The notes under the pieces were generated by a model. It was not told the origin of the DNA. It searched no databases and was given only the letters and a program-made list of their open reading frames with translations. Shown here one piece after another: positions 27,885 through 35,669 of a stretch of DNA of 64,000 bases (position 1 is the first letter of the stretch; every line of letters begins with the position of its first letter). This stretch comes from Fluviirhizobium alvei (GTDB taxonomy: Bacteria > Pseudomonadota > Alphaproteobacteria > Rhizobiales > Rhizobiaceae). The translations under genes were made by a program, and so were the position numbers. The stretch is from contig NZ_JAUOZU010000016.1 of the NCBI RefSeq assembly GCF_030551875.1, forward strand, positions 62,001-126,000, in the 5' to 3' direction.

Positions 27885-27930
27885 AGGACCGCCATGGCTC
27901 CGCCCTCCAGCCGTGGCGGTCCTTTCGTTT
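27885..27930 (+). terminator. Strong Rho-independent terminator
   Basis: A 15-bp stem (27885-27899 with 27909-27923, one G-U pair) with a 9-nt loop CCGCCCTCC, followed by TTCGTTT on the plus strand. It lies about 200 nt after the recF stop. On the minus strand no U-run follows, so it serves plus-strand transcripts: recF read-through or a separate small RNA. The loop is C-rich and could pair with Shine-Dalgarno-like sequences. Confidence 0.75.
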
Positions 27931-27974
27931 CCAGAGTCCAGTACGACAGAAGAGCAATCGACGGGGACGCGCCC

Positions 27975-28634
27975 TCAGAGCAGGCCAACCTTCTTGTAAG
28001 CCTCATCGATACGGGCCTTGCCCCAGGTCTTGGTTTCCGACATGTCGGAGCCAAAGAGCGAGCGGGTTTTCGCATCCGTTGCGATATCGACACCTTCACC
28101 GGCGCCGATCCGCCGGACGGTTTCTCCACTCGAAATCTCGACCTGACCATGTTCGACGAAAACGGCGAAATTCCCACGGCTGCGTCCGGTGAAGAACTTG
28201 GTTCCGCGCACACCGATCTGGCCAAAGGTGGTGCGGATCGTCAGGTCGATCTTGGGGAGCCCTTCAGGCCGGTCGAACACCATATCGCCGGAGACGAGCT
28301 CAAGCGTGCCGCCCTGTTCGGCAAGAAACGTGTCGAGAAGCACCTCGGTGTTCGGACCCATGAGGATCTTGGTATCGGCACCCAGCGACATCGAAGCGAA
28401 ACTCTCTTCGCGGGTGGCGACCAGGTCATTGTCGATCAGTTCGGCACCGGAAGCGATCTGGGTTTCGACATCGTTCTGCCGTTTCAGCACCATGCCACGG
28501 GCATCGATCAGCGAACCGATCGCCTGGGAAGCACGCGCAGGCAACCCGTTCGCGACAGCCAAGGCAGCCGCACCGGCGAGTATTTCGCGTCGGCGAAGCG
28601 CGACAATCTTGTGGAACTGATCGATATCCTGCAT
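27975..28634 (-). CDS. FecR-domain protein, Tat-exported
   Basis: 219 residues from the ATG at 28634 (GGAGG about 10 nt upstream; the frame opens further upstream but that part is in a hairpin-rich leader). The N-terminus has a twin-arginine signal (LRRREILAGAAALAVA, then ARA), followed by a FecR domain (FGQIGVRGTKFFTG, FAVFVEHGQVEIS). FecR domains are extracytoplasmic; here no ECF sigma factor or TonB receptor is adjacent, so it is not a classical FecIRA system. Function unknown. It stands alone on the minus strand. Confidence 0.8.
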   Translation of the reverse strand: MQDIDQFHKIVALRRREILAGAAALAVANGLPARASQAIGSLIDARGMVLKRQNDVETQIASGAELIDNDLVATREESFASMSLGADTKILMGPNTEVLLDTFLAEQGGTLELVSGDMVFDRPEGLPKIDLTIRTTFGQIGVRGTKFFTGRSRGNFAVFVEHGQVEISSGETVRRIGAGEGVDIATDAKTRSLFGSDMSETKTWGKARIDEAYKKVGLL

Positions 28635-28659
28635 GTCCGAAGGCCTCCGGGAACCATCC

Positions 28660-28715
28660 GTGCCTGACACTATTCGACTTGCCGCCATTTGCAAAGCGCA
28701 AGTCGAACCAGGCAC
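28660..28715. repeat. Large two-part hairpin upstream of the FecR-like gene
   Basis: An outer perfect pair GTGCCTG (28660-28666) with CAGGCAC (28709-28715) encloses an inner perfect 10-bp pair TTCGACTTGC (28673-28682) with GCAAGTCGAA (28698-28707). It lies 26-81 nt upstream of the FecR-like start and 84-139 nt after the racemase stop. It could be the 3' end of the racemase operon or a leader element of the FecR-like gene; no U-run follows. Confidence 0.6.
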
Positions 28716-28798
28716 TCACTTGGCGCCACAATCGCCTGAACCGGGGCCTGCCCGCCGTTCCCTGCGGAACAGCAGGCGCATAGCCGTACCGGTTTCAC

Positions 28799-29833
28799 CT
28801 AGCGGATCTGACCGGCTTCCGGACCCCAGACATCGGTGACCGCAAAGCCATCGGCTGTCGGATCGAACGGATCGAGCGCGACCTGTGTGAGCCCGAAGGT
28901 CCAGGCGCGGCCGGAGATGGTGGGGATGATGGCCGGGCGCCCGGCAATTTCGGTGACAGCCTTGAGGCCGACGCGGAATTCCGTGCCGATGGTCGAACGC
29001 GAGACGAACACATCACCCGGCTTGGCGAGGCCGCGCGCATGGAGGGTCGCAAGATTGGCCGAGCTGCCGGTGCCGCAAGGAGAGCGATCCACCCGACCGG
29101 GCCACATGGTGGTACAGGTACGCACGGCACCGTCCGGTTCCTGTCCCCGGAACATCACATAGGCAACGCCCGAGATTTCAGGAATTTCGGGATGGACGAC
29201 CGGGATCTTGCGGTTGATTTCCGCCTTGATCGCCATGCCGGCTTCCACCAGTGCCCGTGCGTTGGCCTTGTCGATGGTCAGCCCCACGGCCGAGGCATCG
29301 ACAATGGCGTAGAAGATGCCGCCAAAGCAAAGGTCGAGCTTGATCTTGCCCCAGTTGTCGGTGTCGAGTTCGAGGTCAAGTTCCTGAACGAAGGATGGTG
29401 TCATCGTCAGCTCGACGCTTTCGCAACGGCCGTCACGGCAGGTTGCGGTGGCCGTGACGAGGCCCGCAGCAGTATCCAATTTCACGATCGTGGTCGGTTC
29501 CTGCATCTCGACCATGCCGGTTTCCAGAAGCGCCGTCGTCACGCAGATCGAGTTCGAGCCCGACATCGCATGGGCCTGATCTGCCTGCAGGATGATGAAG
29601 CCAGCATCGGCGCCTTCACGCTTCGGCGGCACCAGCAGATTGACAGAACCGAGCGGTCCCTGCCGGGGCTCAAGGCAAAGGAACCGTCTGAGACTATCGT
29701 CCACCGTGTTGATGTAGTTGAGCTGCTCGGCAATGGTCTTGCCGGGAATGTTCGGCACGCCACCGGTGGCTACTCGGCCGATTTCGCCTTCGCAGTGCAC
29801 ATCCACCAGCTGAATCGTTCTTTTCCAACGCAT
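28799..29833 (-). CDS. Proline racemase family enzyme (4-hydroxyproline epimerase-like, Ser/Cys type)
   Basis: 344 residues of the proline racemase superfamily, which epimerises trans-4-hydroxy-L-proline to cis-4-hydroxy-D-proline or dehydrates 3-hydroxyproline. The two catalytic positions are S91 (HAMSGSNSIC, where most members have MCGH) and C253 (DRSPCGTGSS). It is thus a Ser/Cys member rather than Cys/Cys (racemase, 4HypE) or Cys/Thr (3-hydroxyproline dehydratase). It ends the operon pxpB-pxpC-FAD dehydrogenase-racemase, 18 bp after the dehydrogenase. The family call is firm; the exact substrate is not. Confidence 0.88.
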   Translation of the reverse strand: MRWKRTIQLVDVHCEGEIGRVATGGVPNIPGKTIAEQLNYINTVDDSLRRFLCLEPRQGPLGSVNLLVPPKREGADAGFIILQADQAHAMSGSNSICVTTALLETGMVEMQEPTTIVKLDTAAGLVTATATCRDGRCESVELTMTPSFVQELDLELDTDNWGKIKLDLCFGGIFYAIVDASAVGLTIDKANARALVEAGMAIKAEINRKIPVVHPEIPEISGVAYVMFRGQEPDGAVRTCTTMWPGRVDRSPCGTGSSANLATLHARGLAKPGDVFVSRSTIGTEFRVGLKAVTEIAGRPAIIPTISGRAWTFGLTQVALDPFDPTADGFAVTDVWGPEAGQIR

Positions 29834-29851
29834 CGTCTTTTCCTTGCGATA

Positions 29852-31102
29852 TCAGAATCGGTTGACGCGGAACGGCCGCATGTCCACCGCCGGCGCCTCG
29901 CCGGTCATCATGTCGGCCATGATGTTGGCCGTCGTTGCCGAATAGGTTAGGCCGAGATGACCGTGTCCGGTCGCGTAATAGAGGCCCGGATGACGGGCCG
30001 ACGCCGAGATGACCGGAATCGTATCGGGCAGTGCCGGACGGTGGCCCATCCATTCCTCGGCATTCTCAACCTTCAGACCCGGCAGCGCGAATTTCGCATG
30101 ATCGACAAGAATGCGGGCGCGCCGCCAGTTGGGTGCGCGCTCCAGCCCTGCCATTTCCACCGATCCGCCGACGCGGATGCCGCCCGCTGTCGGCGTGATC
30201 ATGAAGGCCCTTTCCGGCCAGATGATCGACCATTTGAGATCGATGCCCGGCGCCATGATCTGGGTATGATAACCGCGCTCGGTTTCGAGCGGAATCGGTT
30301 CGGCGAGGCGACCGGCGAGCTCTCGCGTATGCACACCAAGGGTGAGCGCGACCTTGCTGCCCGCAATGGTGCGGCCATCCGTCAGCCGTACGCCGGTAAC
30401 AAGACCATTGTCGCGCTCGACATCGGCGACTTCACCGCGAACGAGCGTACCGCCATGGGACTGCATGGCTGCAACGAGCCGACCGACAAGCTCGAACGGA
30501 TTGGACACGAAGTGATTATCCGGCAGCAGAGCCGCATGCTGGATCTCACGGGTGAGAAGGGGTTCGCGATCCTGGATCTCGGCACCGCGGAGGATTTCGT
30601 ATTTGAGCCCGTAGCGGCCCATCATCTCCAGATTGCCCTGCCCTGCACGATATTCGCTTTCCGAACCGAAAACGCAGAGGCAGCTGGTCTCGCTCAGCAT
30701 ATGGTCAGCGCCAAGCAACGACAACATCAGGCGGAGATCTTCCAGCGAACGGGTTGCCAGGCTCGCGCCCGCATCCTCGATCTCACGAATGCGGGAGGAT
30801 GTGCCGGCTCTCAGGAAGCGAAGGAACCAGGGGACCATGCGCCAGGCATAGAGCGGGTCCGCCGCCACCGGAGCCACCGGATTGGCGAGCCAGAAGGGTA
30901 TCTTCTTCCAGGTCGACGGACGCGAGACGGCATCGAAACCGTTGATGGCAATCGAGGCCATGTTGCCAAACGAGGCGCCGCGGCCCGGCTCCTGGCGGTC
31001 GATCAGCACGACCTTCCGGCCACGACGGGAGAGTTCGAATGCAATTGCGGCGCCAACGATACCGGCTCCAGCAATGATGATGGGATCGCTCATTTCAGTC
31101 AT
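29852..31102 (-). CDS. FAD-dependent D-amino-acid dehydrogenase (D-hydroxyproline dehydrogenase-like)
   Basis: 416 residues of the DadA/DAO family: N-terminal FAD motif IIAGAGIVGAAIAFELSRRG with glycines at 12, 14 and 17, a substrate-side RGYHTQIM region, and the C-terminal GLYYATGHGHLGLTYS that closes on the flavin. It is probably membrane-associated and oxidises a D-imino or amino acid, which fits the product of the racemase next door. It starts 3 bp after pxpC, so it is co-transcribed with the 5-oxoprolinase subunits. Confidence 0.87.
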   Translation of the reverse strand: MTEMSDPIIIAGAGIVGAAIAFELSRRGRKVVLIDRQEPGRGASFGNMASIAINGFDAVSRPSTWKKIPFWLANPVAPVAADPLYAWRMVPWFLRFLRAGTSSRIREIEDAGASLATRSLEDLRLMLSLLGADHMLSETSCLCVFGSESEYRAGQGNLEMMGRYGLKYEILRGAEIQDREPLLTREIQHAALLPDNHFVSNPFELVGRLVAAMQSHGGTLVRGEVADVERDNGLVTGVRLTDGRTIAGSKVALTLGVHTRELAGRLAEPIPLETERGYHTQIMAPGIDLKWSIIWPERAFMITPTAGGIRVGGSVEMAGLERAPNWRRARILVDHAKFALPGLKVENAEEWMGHRPALPDTIPVISASARHPGLYYATGHGHLGLTYSATTANIMADMMTGEAPAVDMRPFRVNRF

Positions 31103-31105
31103 GCT

Positions 31106-32104
31106 TCATCCTGCTCCGGATTGGGCGTTCAAGGCCAGCGGCATGAGATTGCCGAGGCGGGCGAGTTTCTGTCGTTCCAGTCGTTCCGCTGCGATCGCCG
31201 CAGAACGGGTGATGATTTCAAAGCGCAGTTTCGAGCCGGATGGTGCCTGCGCGAGCTTCCAGTGATCGGCTTCGATGACATGTGCGATCTTGGGATAGCC
31301 GCCGCAGGTATTGGCTTCCGCGAGCTGGATCACTGCCTGACCCGAAGGCGGCACCTGGATCGTCCCTGGCATGATGCCATGCGAATGCAGTTCGAGCCTA
31401 TTCGTCAATGTCAGTACCGGTCCCTCAAGCCGCATGCCCTGGCGGTTGTTTTCCGACGAAACGACGAAATCGCTCCGGTTCAGGGCGGCTTTCGCCTCCT
31501 CGGAGAAGGCTTCGTATTCAGCGCCTATCATGATCCGGATCGTCTGGGCATCGCAACCGGTTTGGCCACCAAATCCATCCCGGAAATAGTTTGGATCGGC
31601 GCCGTGACCAGCGGATTGCCTTGGCTGTACAGCATTCAGGGTCGACATCAGAGCGAGGCGATCGCCTCGCATCAGTGCAGCCCCGCGAAGCCCGCCAAAA
31701 CCGCTCTTGAGATCTGTCGCGCGCGATCCCTGCACCTGAGGGCAGTCGATGCCGCCGGCCAGGGCGATATAGGCACGGGCCCCTCTGCGCGGTGGCGCCA
31801 GGCGCAGTTCGCCGCCGGCTGGAAGTGTGGTGGCCCACCAAGGCGGCAGCCCTCTGCCATTGACGGAGACATCGCAATCGCAACCGGTGACCGCGACAAG
31901 CACCTCCTGTTCCACTCTCAGACGGAAAGGGAAGATAGAGACCTCGATGCCGGCCAGATCATCGGCATTGCCGACCAACCGGTTGGCGATGACAAGCGCC
32001 TTGCGATCCATCGCGCCGCCACGGCCGATACCCTGGTTGAGCAAACCGGTACGGCCGAGATCCTGCACCGAATTCATCAGTCCGGAGGTGAGGATCTCGA
32101 TCAT
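31106..32104 (-). CDS. pxpC: 5-oxoprolinase subunit C (KipA-like, biotin-dependent carboxyltransferase-type domain)
   Basis: 332 residues of the AHS2/KipA/urea-amidolyase-like family. The N-terminal VQDLGRTGLLNQGIGRGGAMD and central GADPNYF, with the terminal QLAEANTCGGYPKIAHVI, are diagnostic. PxpA, PxpB and PxpC together hydrolyse 5-oxo-L-proline to glutamate using ATP. Its start overlaps the pxpB stop by 4 bases. PxpA is divergent 200 bp away, an unusual split of the trio. Confidence 0.9.
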   Translation of the reverse strand: MIEILTSGLMNSVQDLGRTGLLNQGIGRGGAMDRKALVIANRLVGNADDLAGIEVSIFPFRLRVEQEVLVAVTGCDCDVSVNGRGLPPWWATTLPAGGELRLAPPRRGARAYIALAGGIDCPQVQGSRATDLKSGFGGLRGAALMRGDRLALMSTLNAVQPRQSAGHGADPNYFRDGFGGQTGCDAQTIRIMIGAEYEAFSEEAKAALNRSDFVVSSENNRQGMRLEGPVLTLTNRLELHSHGIMPGTIQVPPSGQAVIQLAEANTCGGYPKIAHVIEADHWKLAQAPSGSKLRFEIITRSAAIAAERLERQKLARLGNLMPLALNAQSGAG

Positions 32105-32763
32105 CGAACCCGCTCCTGAACGAAACGGATCCGGTCGCCGGGTCGGAAAAGGGCAGGACGCTCCCGCTCCGGGTCAAACAGTTCGAGTGATGTACGTCCA
32201 AGGATATGCCAGCCGGACGGTGCCGTGACCGGCATGATGCCGGCCTGCGCGCCACCCACGATGACCGATCCTTTCGGTACCGCCGAACGGGGGTTGGACA
32301 GGCGTGGTGCCGCAAGGCTCGGATCGAGACCCGAGAGATAGACGAAACCCGGCATCGCGCCAACGGCGGCGACCGAGTAGATCGCATGGCTGTGGCGCGC
32401 GATGACCTCTGCCTCGCTCAGGCCTTTTGCGTTCGCAAAGGCTGACAGATCCGGGCCCGATTCACCGCCATAGACAACAGGAACCTCGCGTATAGGACCA
32501 TCGTCACCATCGCCTTTGGCCCGATGCCAGGCCGATCTGATCGCGGCTTCGAGTTCTTCTCCCTCGAGACGGAACGGATCGAACACCACCATGAGATTAT
32601 TCATGCCTGGCACGGTTTCCAGAATGCCGGGAACCGGCAGAAGCGCATCAGCAATTTCGAGTATCTGCCTTTGGCTGCGGGAGTCGAAGGCACCATCGGA
32701 CACATCCACCAGGATGGAACCCGTACCTTCATAATAGAGTTTCGGCTCGTTCACTGCCGGCAC
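32101..32763 (-). CDS. pxpB: 5-oxoprolinase subunit B (KipI-like)
   Basis: 220 residues of the AHS1/KipI family. Typical features: MNNLMVVFDPF, EVPVVYGGESGPDL and the signature GAMPGFVYLSGLDPSLAAPR, then PSGWHILGRTSLELFDP. It begins with GTG, with GGAAG 6 nt upstream. It is first in the operon; the palindrome at 32792-32803 lies just upstream. It forms a complex with PxpC in 5-oxoproline hydrolysis. Confidence 0.9.
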   Translation of the reverse strand: MPAVNEPKLYYEGTGSILVDVSDGAFDSRSQRQILEIADALLPVPGILETVPGMNNLMVVFDPFRLEGEELEAAIRSAWHRAKGDGDDGPIREVPVVYGGESGPDLSAFANAKGLSEAEVIARHSHAIYSVAAVGAMPGFVYLSGLDPSLAAPRLSNPRSAVPKGSVIVGGAQAGIMPVTAPSGWHILGRTSLELFDPERERPALFRPGDRIRFVQERVR

Positions 32764-32791
32764 CGCATTCTTCCGCCAAAGTCGAGATGAA

Positions 32792-32803
32792 CTGATATAT
32801 CAG
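32792..32803. promoter_or_regulatory. 12-bp palindrome in the pxpB-pxpA divergent region
   Basis: CTGATATATCAG is a perfect palindrome 29 nt upstream of the pxpB GTG and 166 nt upstream of the pxpA ATG. It is AT-rich and in the right place for an operator of the minus-strand operon. No regulator gene is adjacent. Confidence 0.4.
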
Positions 32804-32968
32804 AATGGCGCGCTTGCCTACTGGGTATGATAAATTTCCTTACCCTTCCGCCATGGACGCAATGAAAAGCGATCGGAACGATCATCCTAGCGGATTGGGC
32901 GAGATCCGGTTTGATTTTTCGCTCGAATTCCGCGACTTGTTGGCGGTCATGCATTCAGGGAGAACATC

Positions 32969-33739
32969 ATGTCCGGCATCAGCGTCGATCTCAATTCTGA
33001 CATGGGGGAAGGTTTTGGCGCCTATCGTATCGGCGACGATGCCGCCATGCTCGATATCGTCTCGTCGGCGAATGTTGCCTGCGGTTTCCATGCCGGCGAC
33101 CCCGAAGTGATGGCCGAGACCTTCCGCAAGGCAAAGGAACGCGGCGTTTCGGTTGGCGCCCATCCGGGCTATCCGGATCTCTGGGGATTCGGACGCCGCA
33201 ACATGCCCTACACCTATGCCGAGACGGAGCGCCTGATCGCCTACCAGATCGGTGCTGCCGAAGCGATGGCGGCGTATGCTGGCCATAAGCTGACACATGT
33301 GAAACTGCATGGGGCGCTTGGCAATCTCGGCCAGCAGAACCGCGACATCGCGCTCGCAGCCTGCCGTGCCATCAAGGCGGTCAACGACAAGCTCGTCTGC
33401 CTTGCTATTGCGCTTGGCGAACAGGAGCGGTTGGCAGGTGATTTCGGCCTCGACGTTCGCTCGGAGATCTTTGCCGACCGGGCCTATACCGACGAGGGTT
33501 TTCTGGTCGACCGCCGGCTGGAGGGGGCTGTGCTGCATGATCCCGACCTGATCGCCCGACGCATTCTGTCGATGCTCGAAACTGGCGCCATCGAAACGAT
33601 CACCGGCAAACGGCTCAAGACCAGGATCGATTCGATCTGCGTCCATTCGGATACGCCATCCGCCGTGGAGATCGCGCGCCGGCTCAGACAATCGTTGCAG
33701 GCTGCCGGCGTGGCCATCGCGCCCTTCGCTACCTCTTGA
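32969..33739 (+). CDS. pxpA: 5-oxoprolinase subunit A (LamB/YcsF family)
   Basis: 256 residues; begins VDLNSDMGEGFGAYRIGDD, the family signature, followed by SANVACGFHAGDP and GVSVGAHPGYPDL. It is the lactam-ring-opening component working with PxpB and PxpC. GGGAGA lies 7 nt before the ATG. It leads a short operon with two biotin-carrier-like genes, and is divergent from pxpBC. Confidence 0.92.
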   Translation: MSGISVDLNSDMGEGFGAYRIGDDAAMLDIVSSANVACGFHAGDPEVMAETFRKAKERGVSVGAHPGYPDLWGFGRRNMPYTYAETERLIAYQIGAAEAMAAYAGHKLTHVKLHGALGNLGQQNRDIALAACRAIKAVNDKLVCLAIALGEQERLAGDFGLDVRSEIFADRAYTDEGFLVDRRLEGAVLHDPDLIARRILSMLETGAIETITGKRLKTRIDSICVHSDTPSAVEIARRLRQSLQAAGVAIAPFATS

Positions 33740-33750
33740 GGACCGTACGG

Positions 33751-34185
33751 ATGGATCTTGAACTCATTGAAAAGCTGATGCGGATGCTCGAACAATCCTC
33801 CCTCGAGGAGCTTGATGTCACCGAAGAAGGCATGCGTATCAGGCTGGCGAAACAACGGCGCGCGTCTGGCGATAGTCTCGGTCCGATCGATCCGGATGCG
33901 ACCGGTCAAGGACAGACCGGCATTGCAGTTCCGGACGACGGGGCGCTTCATGCCGGTCTTTCCGGCACCTTCTATCGCGCGCGGTCTCCGGGCGAGGCGC
34001 CCTTTGTCGAGGTCGGCAGCCTTGTCCGGGATGGTCAGCAACTCGCGATCATCGAGGCGATGAAGATGTTCAATCCGGTCGAGTGCGACCGCGATGGCGT
34101 CGTGCTCGCGGTCCATATCGAAAATGGCGCCCCGGTGGACCAGGGTGATCTCATGTTCACGATCGGGCCGGCAGACAATGCGTGA
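33751..34185 (+). CDS. Biotin carboxyl carrier protein-like subunit (acetyl-CoA carboxylase BCCP family)
   Basis: 144 residues with a BCCP N-terminal helix (IEKLMRMLEQSSLEELDV), a variable linker, and a complete biotinyl domain: GTFYRARSPGEAPFVEVG thumb and the biotin-accepting K105 in IIEAMKMFNPV. The ATG at 33751 (GAGG 9 nt upstream) is preferred to a TTG at 33736 that would overlap the pxpA stop. It probably serves the pxp cluster, since the housekeeping accBC pair is normally elsewhere. No biotin carboxylase gene is present in the window. Confidence 0.87.
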   Translation: MDLELIEKLMRMLEQSSLEELDVTEEGMRIRLAKQRRASGDSLGPIDPDATGQGQTGIAVPDDGALHAGLSGTFYRARSPGEAPFVEVGSLVRDGQQLAIIEAMKMFNPVECDRDGVVLAVHIENGAPVDQGDLMFTIGPADNA

Positions 34186-34525
34186 CAGCCAGGAGGAAAG
34201 GCTGCGCAGATTGATGCGCCGTTACGGCATCGCCGAATTCGATTATGCGGCCCCCGACGGACAGATTCGGATCGTCTTAGCGGATGCGGGTTCTGTCGAA
34301 GGTGCTTTCCGGGCCAGCGGGCCGGCTCGCTTTACGCGCCGGCACCCTTCGGTCAATCCTGTTACCGATGATGGAATGGTGGCTATCGATCCCGAAATCG
34401 CTGGCTTCCTGACCGTCGGACCGCTTGTCCGGCCGATCATGGCACCTCGCTCTGGCAGGGCGTTTCGCATCGTGGCGGAGGAAGGATCCATAGTCGGCTA
34501 TGGAGATCCCTTGATCATCCTATAG
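34178..34525 (+). CDS. Degenerate BCCP-like protein lacking the biotin site
   Basis: 115 residues, starting inside the preceding gene (8-base overlap, ATGCGTGA). Its N-terminus (RLRRLMRRYGIAEFDYAAPDG) parallels the BCCP N-terminal helix region of the gene before it, and its C-terminus (RPIMAPRSGRAFRIVAEEG, VGYGDPLIIL) resembles a biotinyl-domain half. It ends where AMKM would follow, so no biotin-accepting Lys exists. It looks like a diverged duplicate. The coupling and intact frame argue against a simple pseudogene. Function unknown; a structural partner of the intact carrier is possible. Confidence 0.65.
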   Translation: MRDSQEERLRRLMRRYGIAEFDYAAPDGQIRIVLADAGSVEGAFRASGPARFTRRHPSVNPVTDDGMVAIDPEIAGFLTVGPLVRPIMAPRSGRAFRIVAEEGSIVGYGDPLIIL

Positions 34526-34531
34526 CCTGCA

Positions 34532-35665
34532 CTATTCTTCCGCTTGATCTGTCCCGGTTTGCGGTTCGGCGCTTTCGGCACCGTCCTTGACGTTTCGTCG
34601 CCGCGGCGCATGGCGCTTGCGGGTGATCCGCACCCTTTTGATCCGTCGCGGATCGGCATCCAGCACGTGAAACTCGAACCCGGGCACGGCCTGAACCACT
34701 TCGCCACGGGCCGGAATGCGGCCAAGCTCGGCGAAGATCAATCCGCCCAGCGTATCGACTTCATCGATCTGGCCGGACACATCGAAATCGGGGCCGATGG
34801 CCTTGGCGATATCTTCAAGCTCCACACGAGCATCGGCCAGGAACACGTCGTCGGACTGGCGGGTGAACATCGCCTCTTCATCGTCATGCTCGTCTTCGAT
34901 ATCTCCGACCAGCATCTCGACAATATCCTCGAGCGAGGCAAGCCCGTCGGTGCCGCCATATTCGTCGATCACCAGCGCCATCTGGGTGCGCTCGGCCTGC
35001 ATCTTCACCATCAGTTCGGAGGCGAGCATCGACGGCGGCACGAAGAGAACAGGGCGAATGACCGCTGCTTCGGCAATCGTCGTGTCGGTATTGACCCGCG
35101 CCAGATCGAACGGCTTGCTGGTTTTGGTGGTCTTGGTGGCCGGGCTCGTTGTCGTCCCAGCATCGGTAGCCGTTGCGGCGGCTGCGCGGGTGCGGCGCTT
35201 GTTGCGACCTTCCTTGATCATATAGCCGAGCAGGTCGCGAATATGGACCATGCCTTTCGGATCATCGAGCGTTTCGGAATAAACCGGCATGCGCGAGCGG
35301 CCCGTTTCGTGAAACAGCATCATCAGTTCGCCGATCGAGATATTCTCGTCCACGGCTTCGATTTCCGCCCGCGGCACCATGATATCTTCGACCCGCACCT
35401 CGCGGAACCGAAGGATATTGTTGAGAAGCGCGCGTTCGACCGGCGTGAAGCCGACACTGCCGCCATCCTCGGCGAGCGCATCGGCGAGATCTTCGCGCAG
35501 ACTATGCGCCGAATGCGGCTTTAAAAACCGTGCCGCCCTTGCCCAGAGCGATTGCCTGGGCACGGTGGTACTGTCACCTTTTGGGGAGTTGCCGCCATCA
35601 TCGCCGCTCTTCTGCTGCGATGCGTCTCGGGAAGCCTCTTCGGGCCGCGTGGAAAAATCGCTCAT
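34532..35665 (-). CDS. corC: CorC/TlyC-family CBS-domain protein
   Basis: 377 residues. A CBS-domain pair (about residues 90-260: VEDIMVPRAEIEAVD, then LASELMVKMQAERTQMALVIDEYG) and a C-terminal CorC transporter-associated domain (VDTLGGLIFAELGRIPARGEVV). No membrane segments are seen, so it is the soluble type, implicated in Mg/Co handling or as a YbeX partner of YbeY in ribosome metabolism. Between the CBS repeats is an odd Ala/Thr-rich insert (ATATDAGTTTSPATKTTK). The ATG at 35665 follows the ybeY stop by 4 bp. It is convergent with the BCCP-like gene (6 bp). Confidence 0.87.
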   Translation of the reverse strand: MSDFSTRPEEASRDASQQKSGDDGGNSPKGDSTTVPRQSLWARAARFLKPHSAHSLREDLADALAEDGGSVGFTPVERALLNNILRFREVRVEDIMVPRAEIEAVDENISIGELMMLFHETGRSRMPVYSETLDDPKGMVHIRDLLGYMIKEGRNKRRTRAAAATATDAGTTTSPATKTTKTSKPFDLARVNTDTTIAEAAVIRPVLFVPPSMLASELMVKMQAERTQMALVIDEYGGTDGLASLEDIVEMLVGDIEDEHDDEEAMFTRQSDDVFLADARVELEDIAKAIGPDFDVSGQIDEVDTLGGLIFAELGRIPARGEVVQAVPGFEFHVLDADPRRIKRVRITRKRHAPRRRNVKDGAESAEPQTGTDQAEE

Positions 35666-35669
35666 TGCC

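Noticed and set aside
29957-32119. A 720-codon open frame antisense to the FAD dehydrogenase and pxpC
   Set aside because: Its translation shows no domain or signal, and the opposite strand holds two clear, tightly packed genes.
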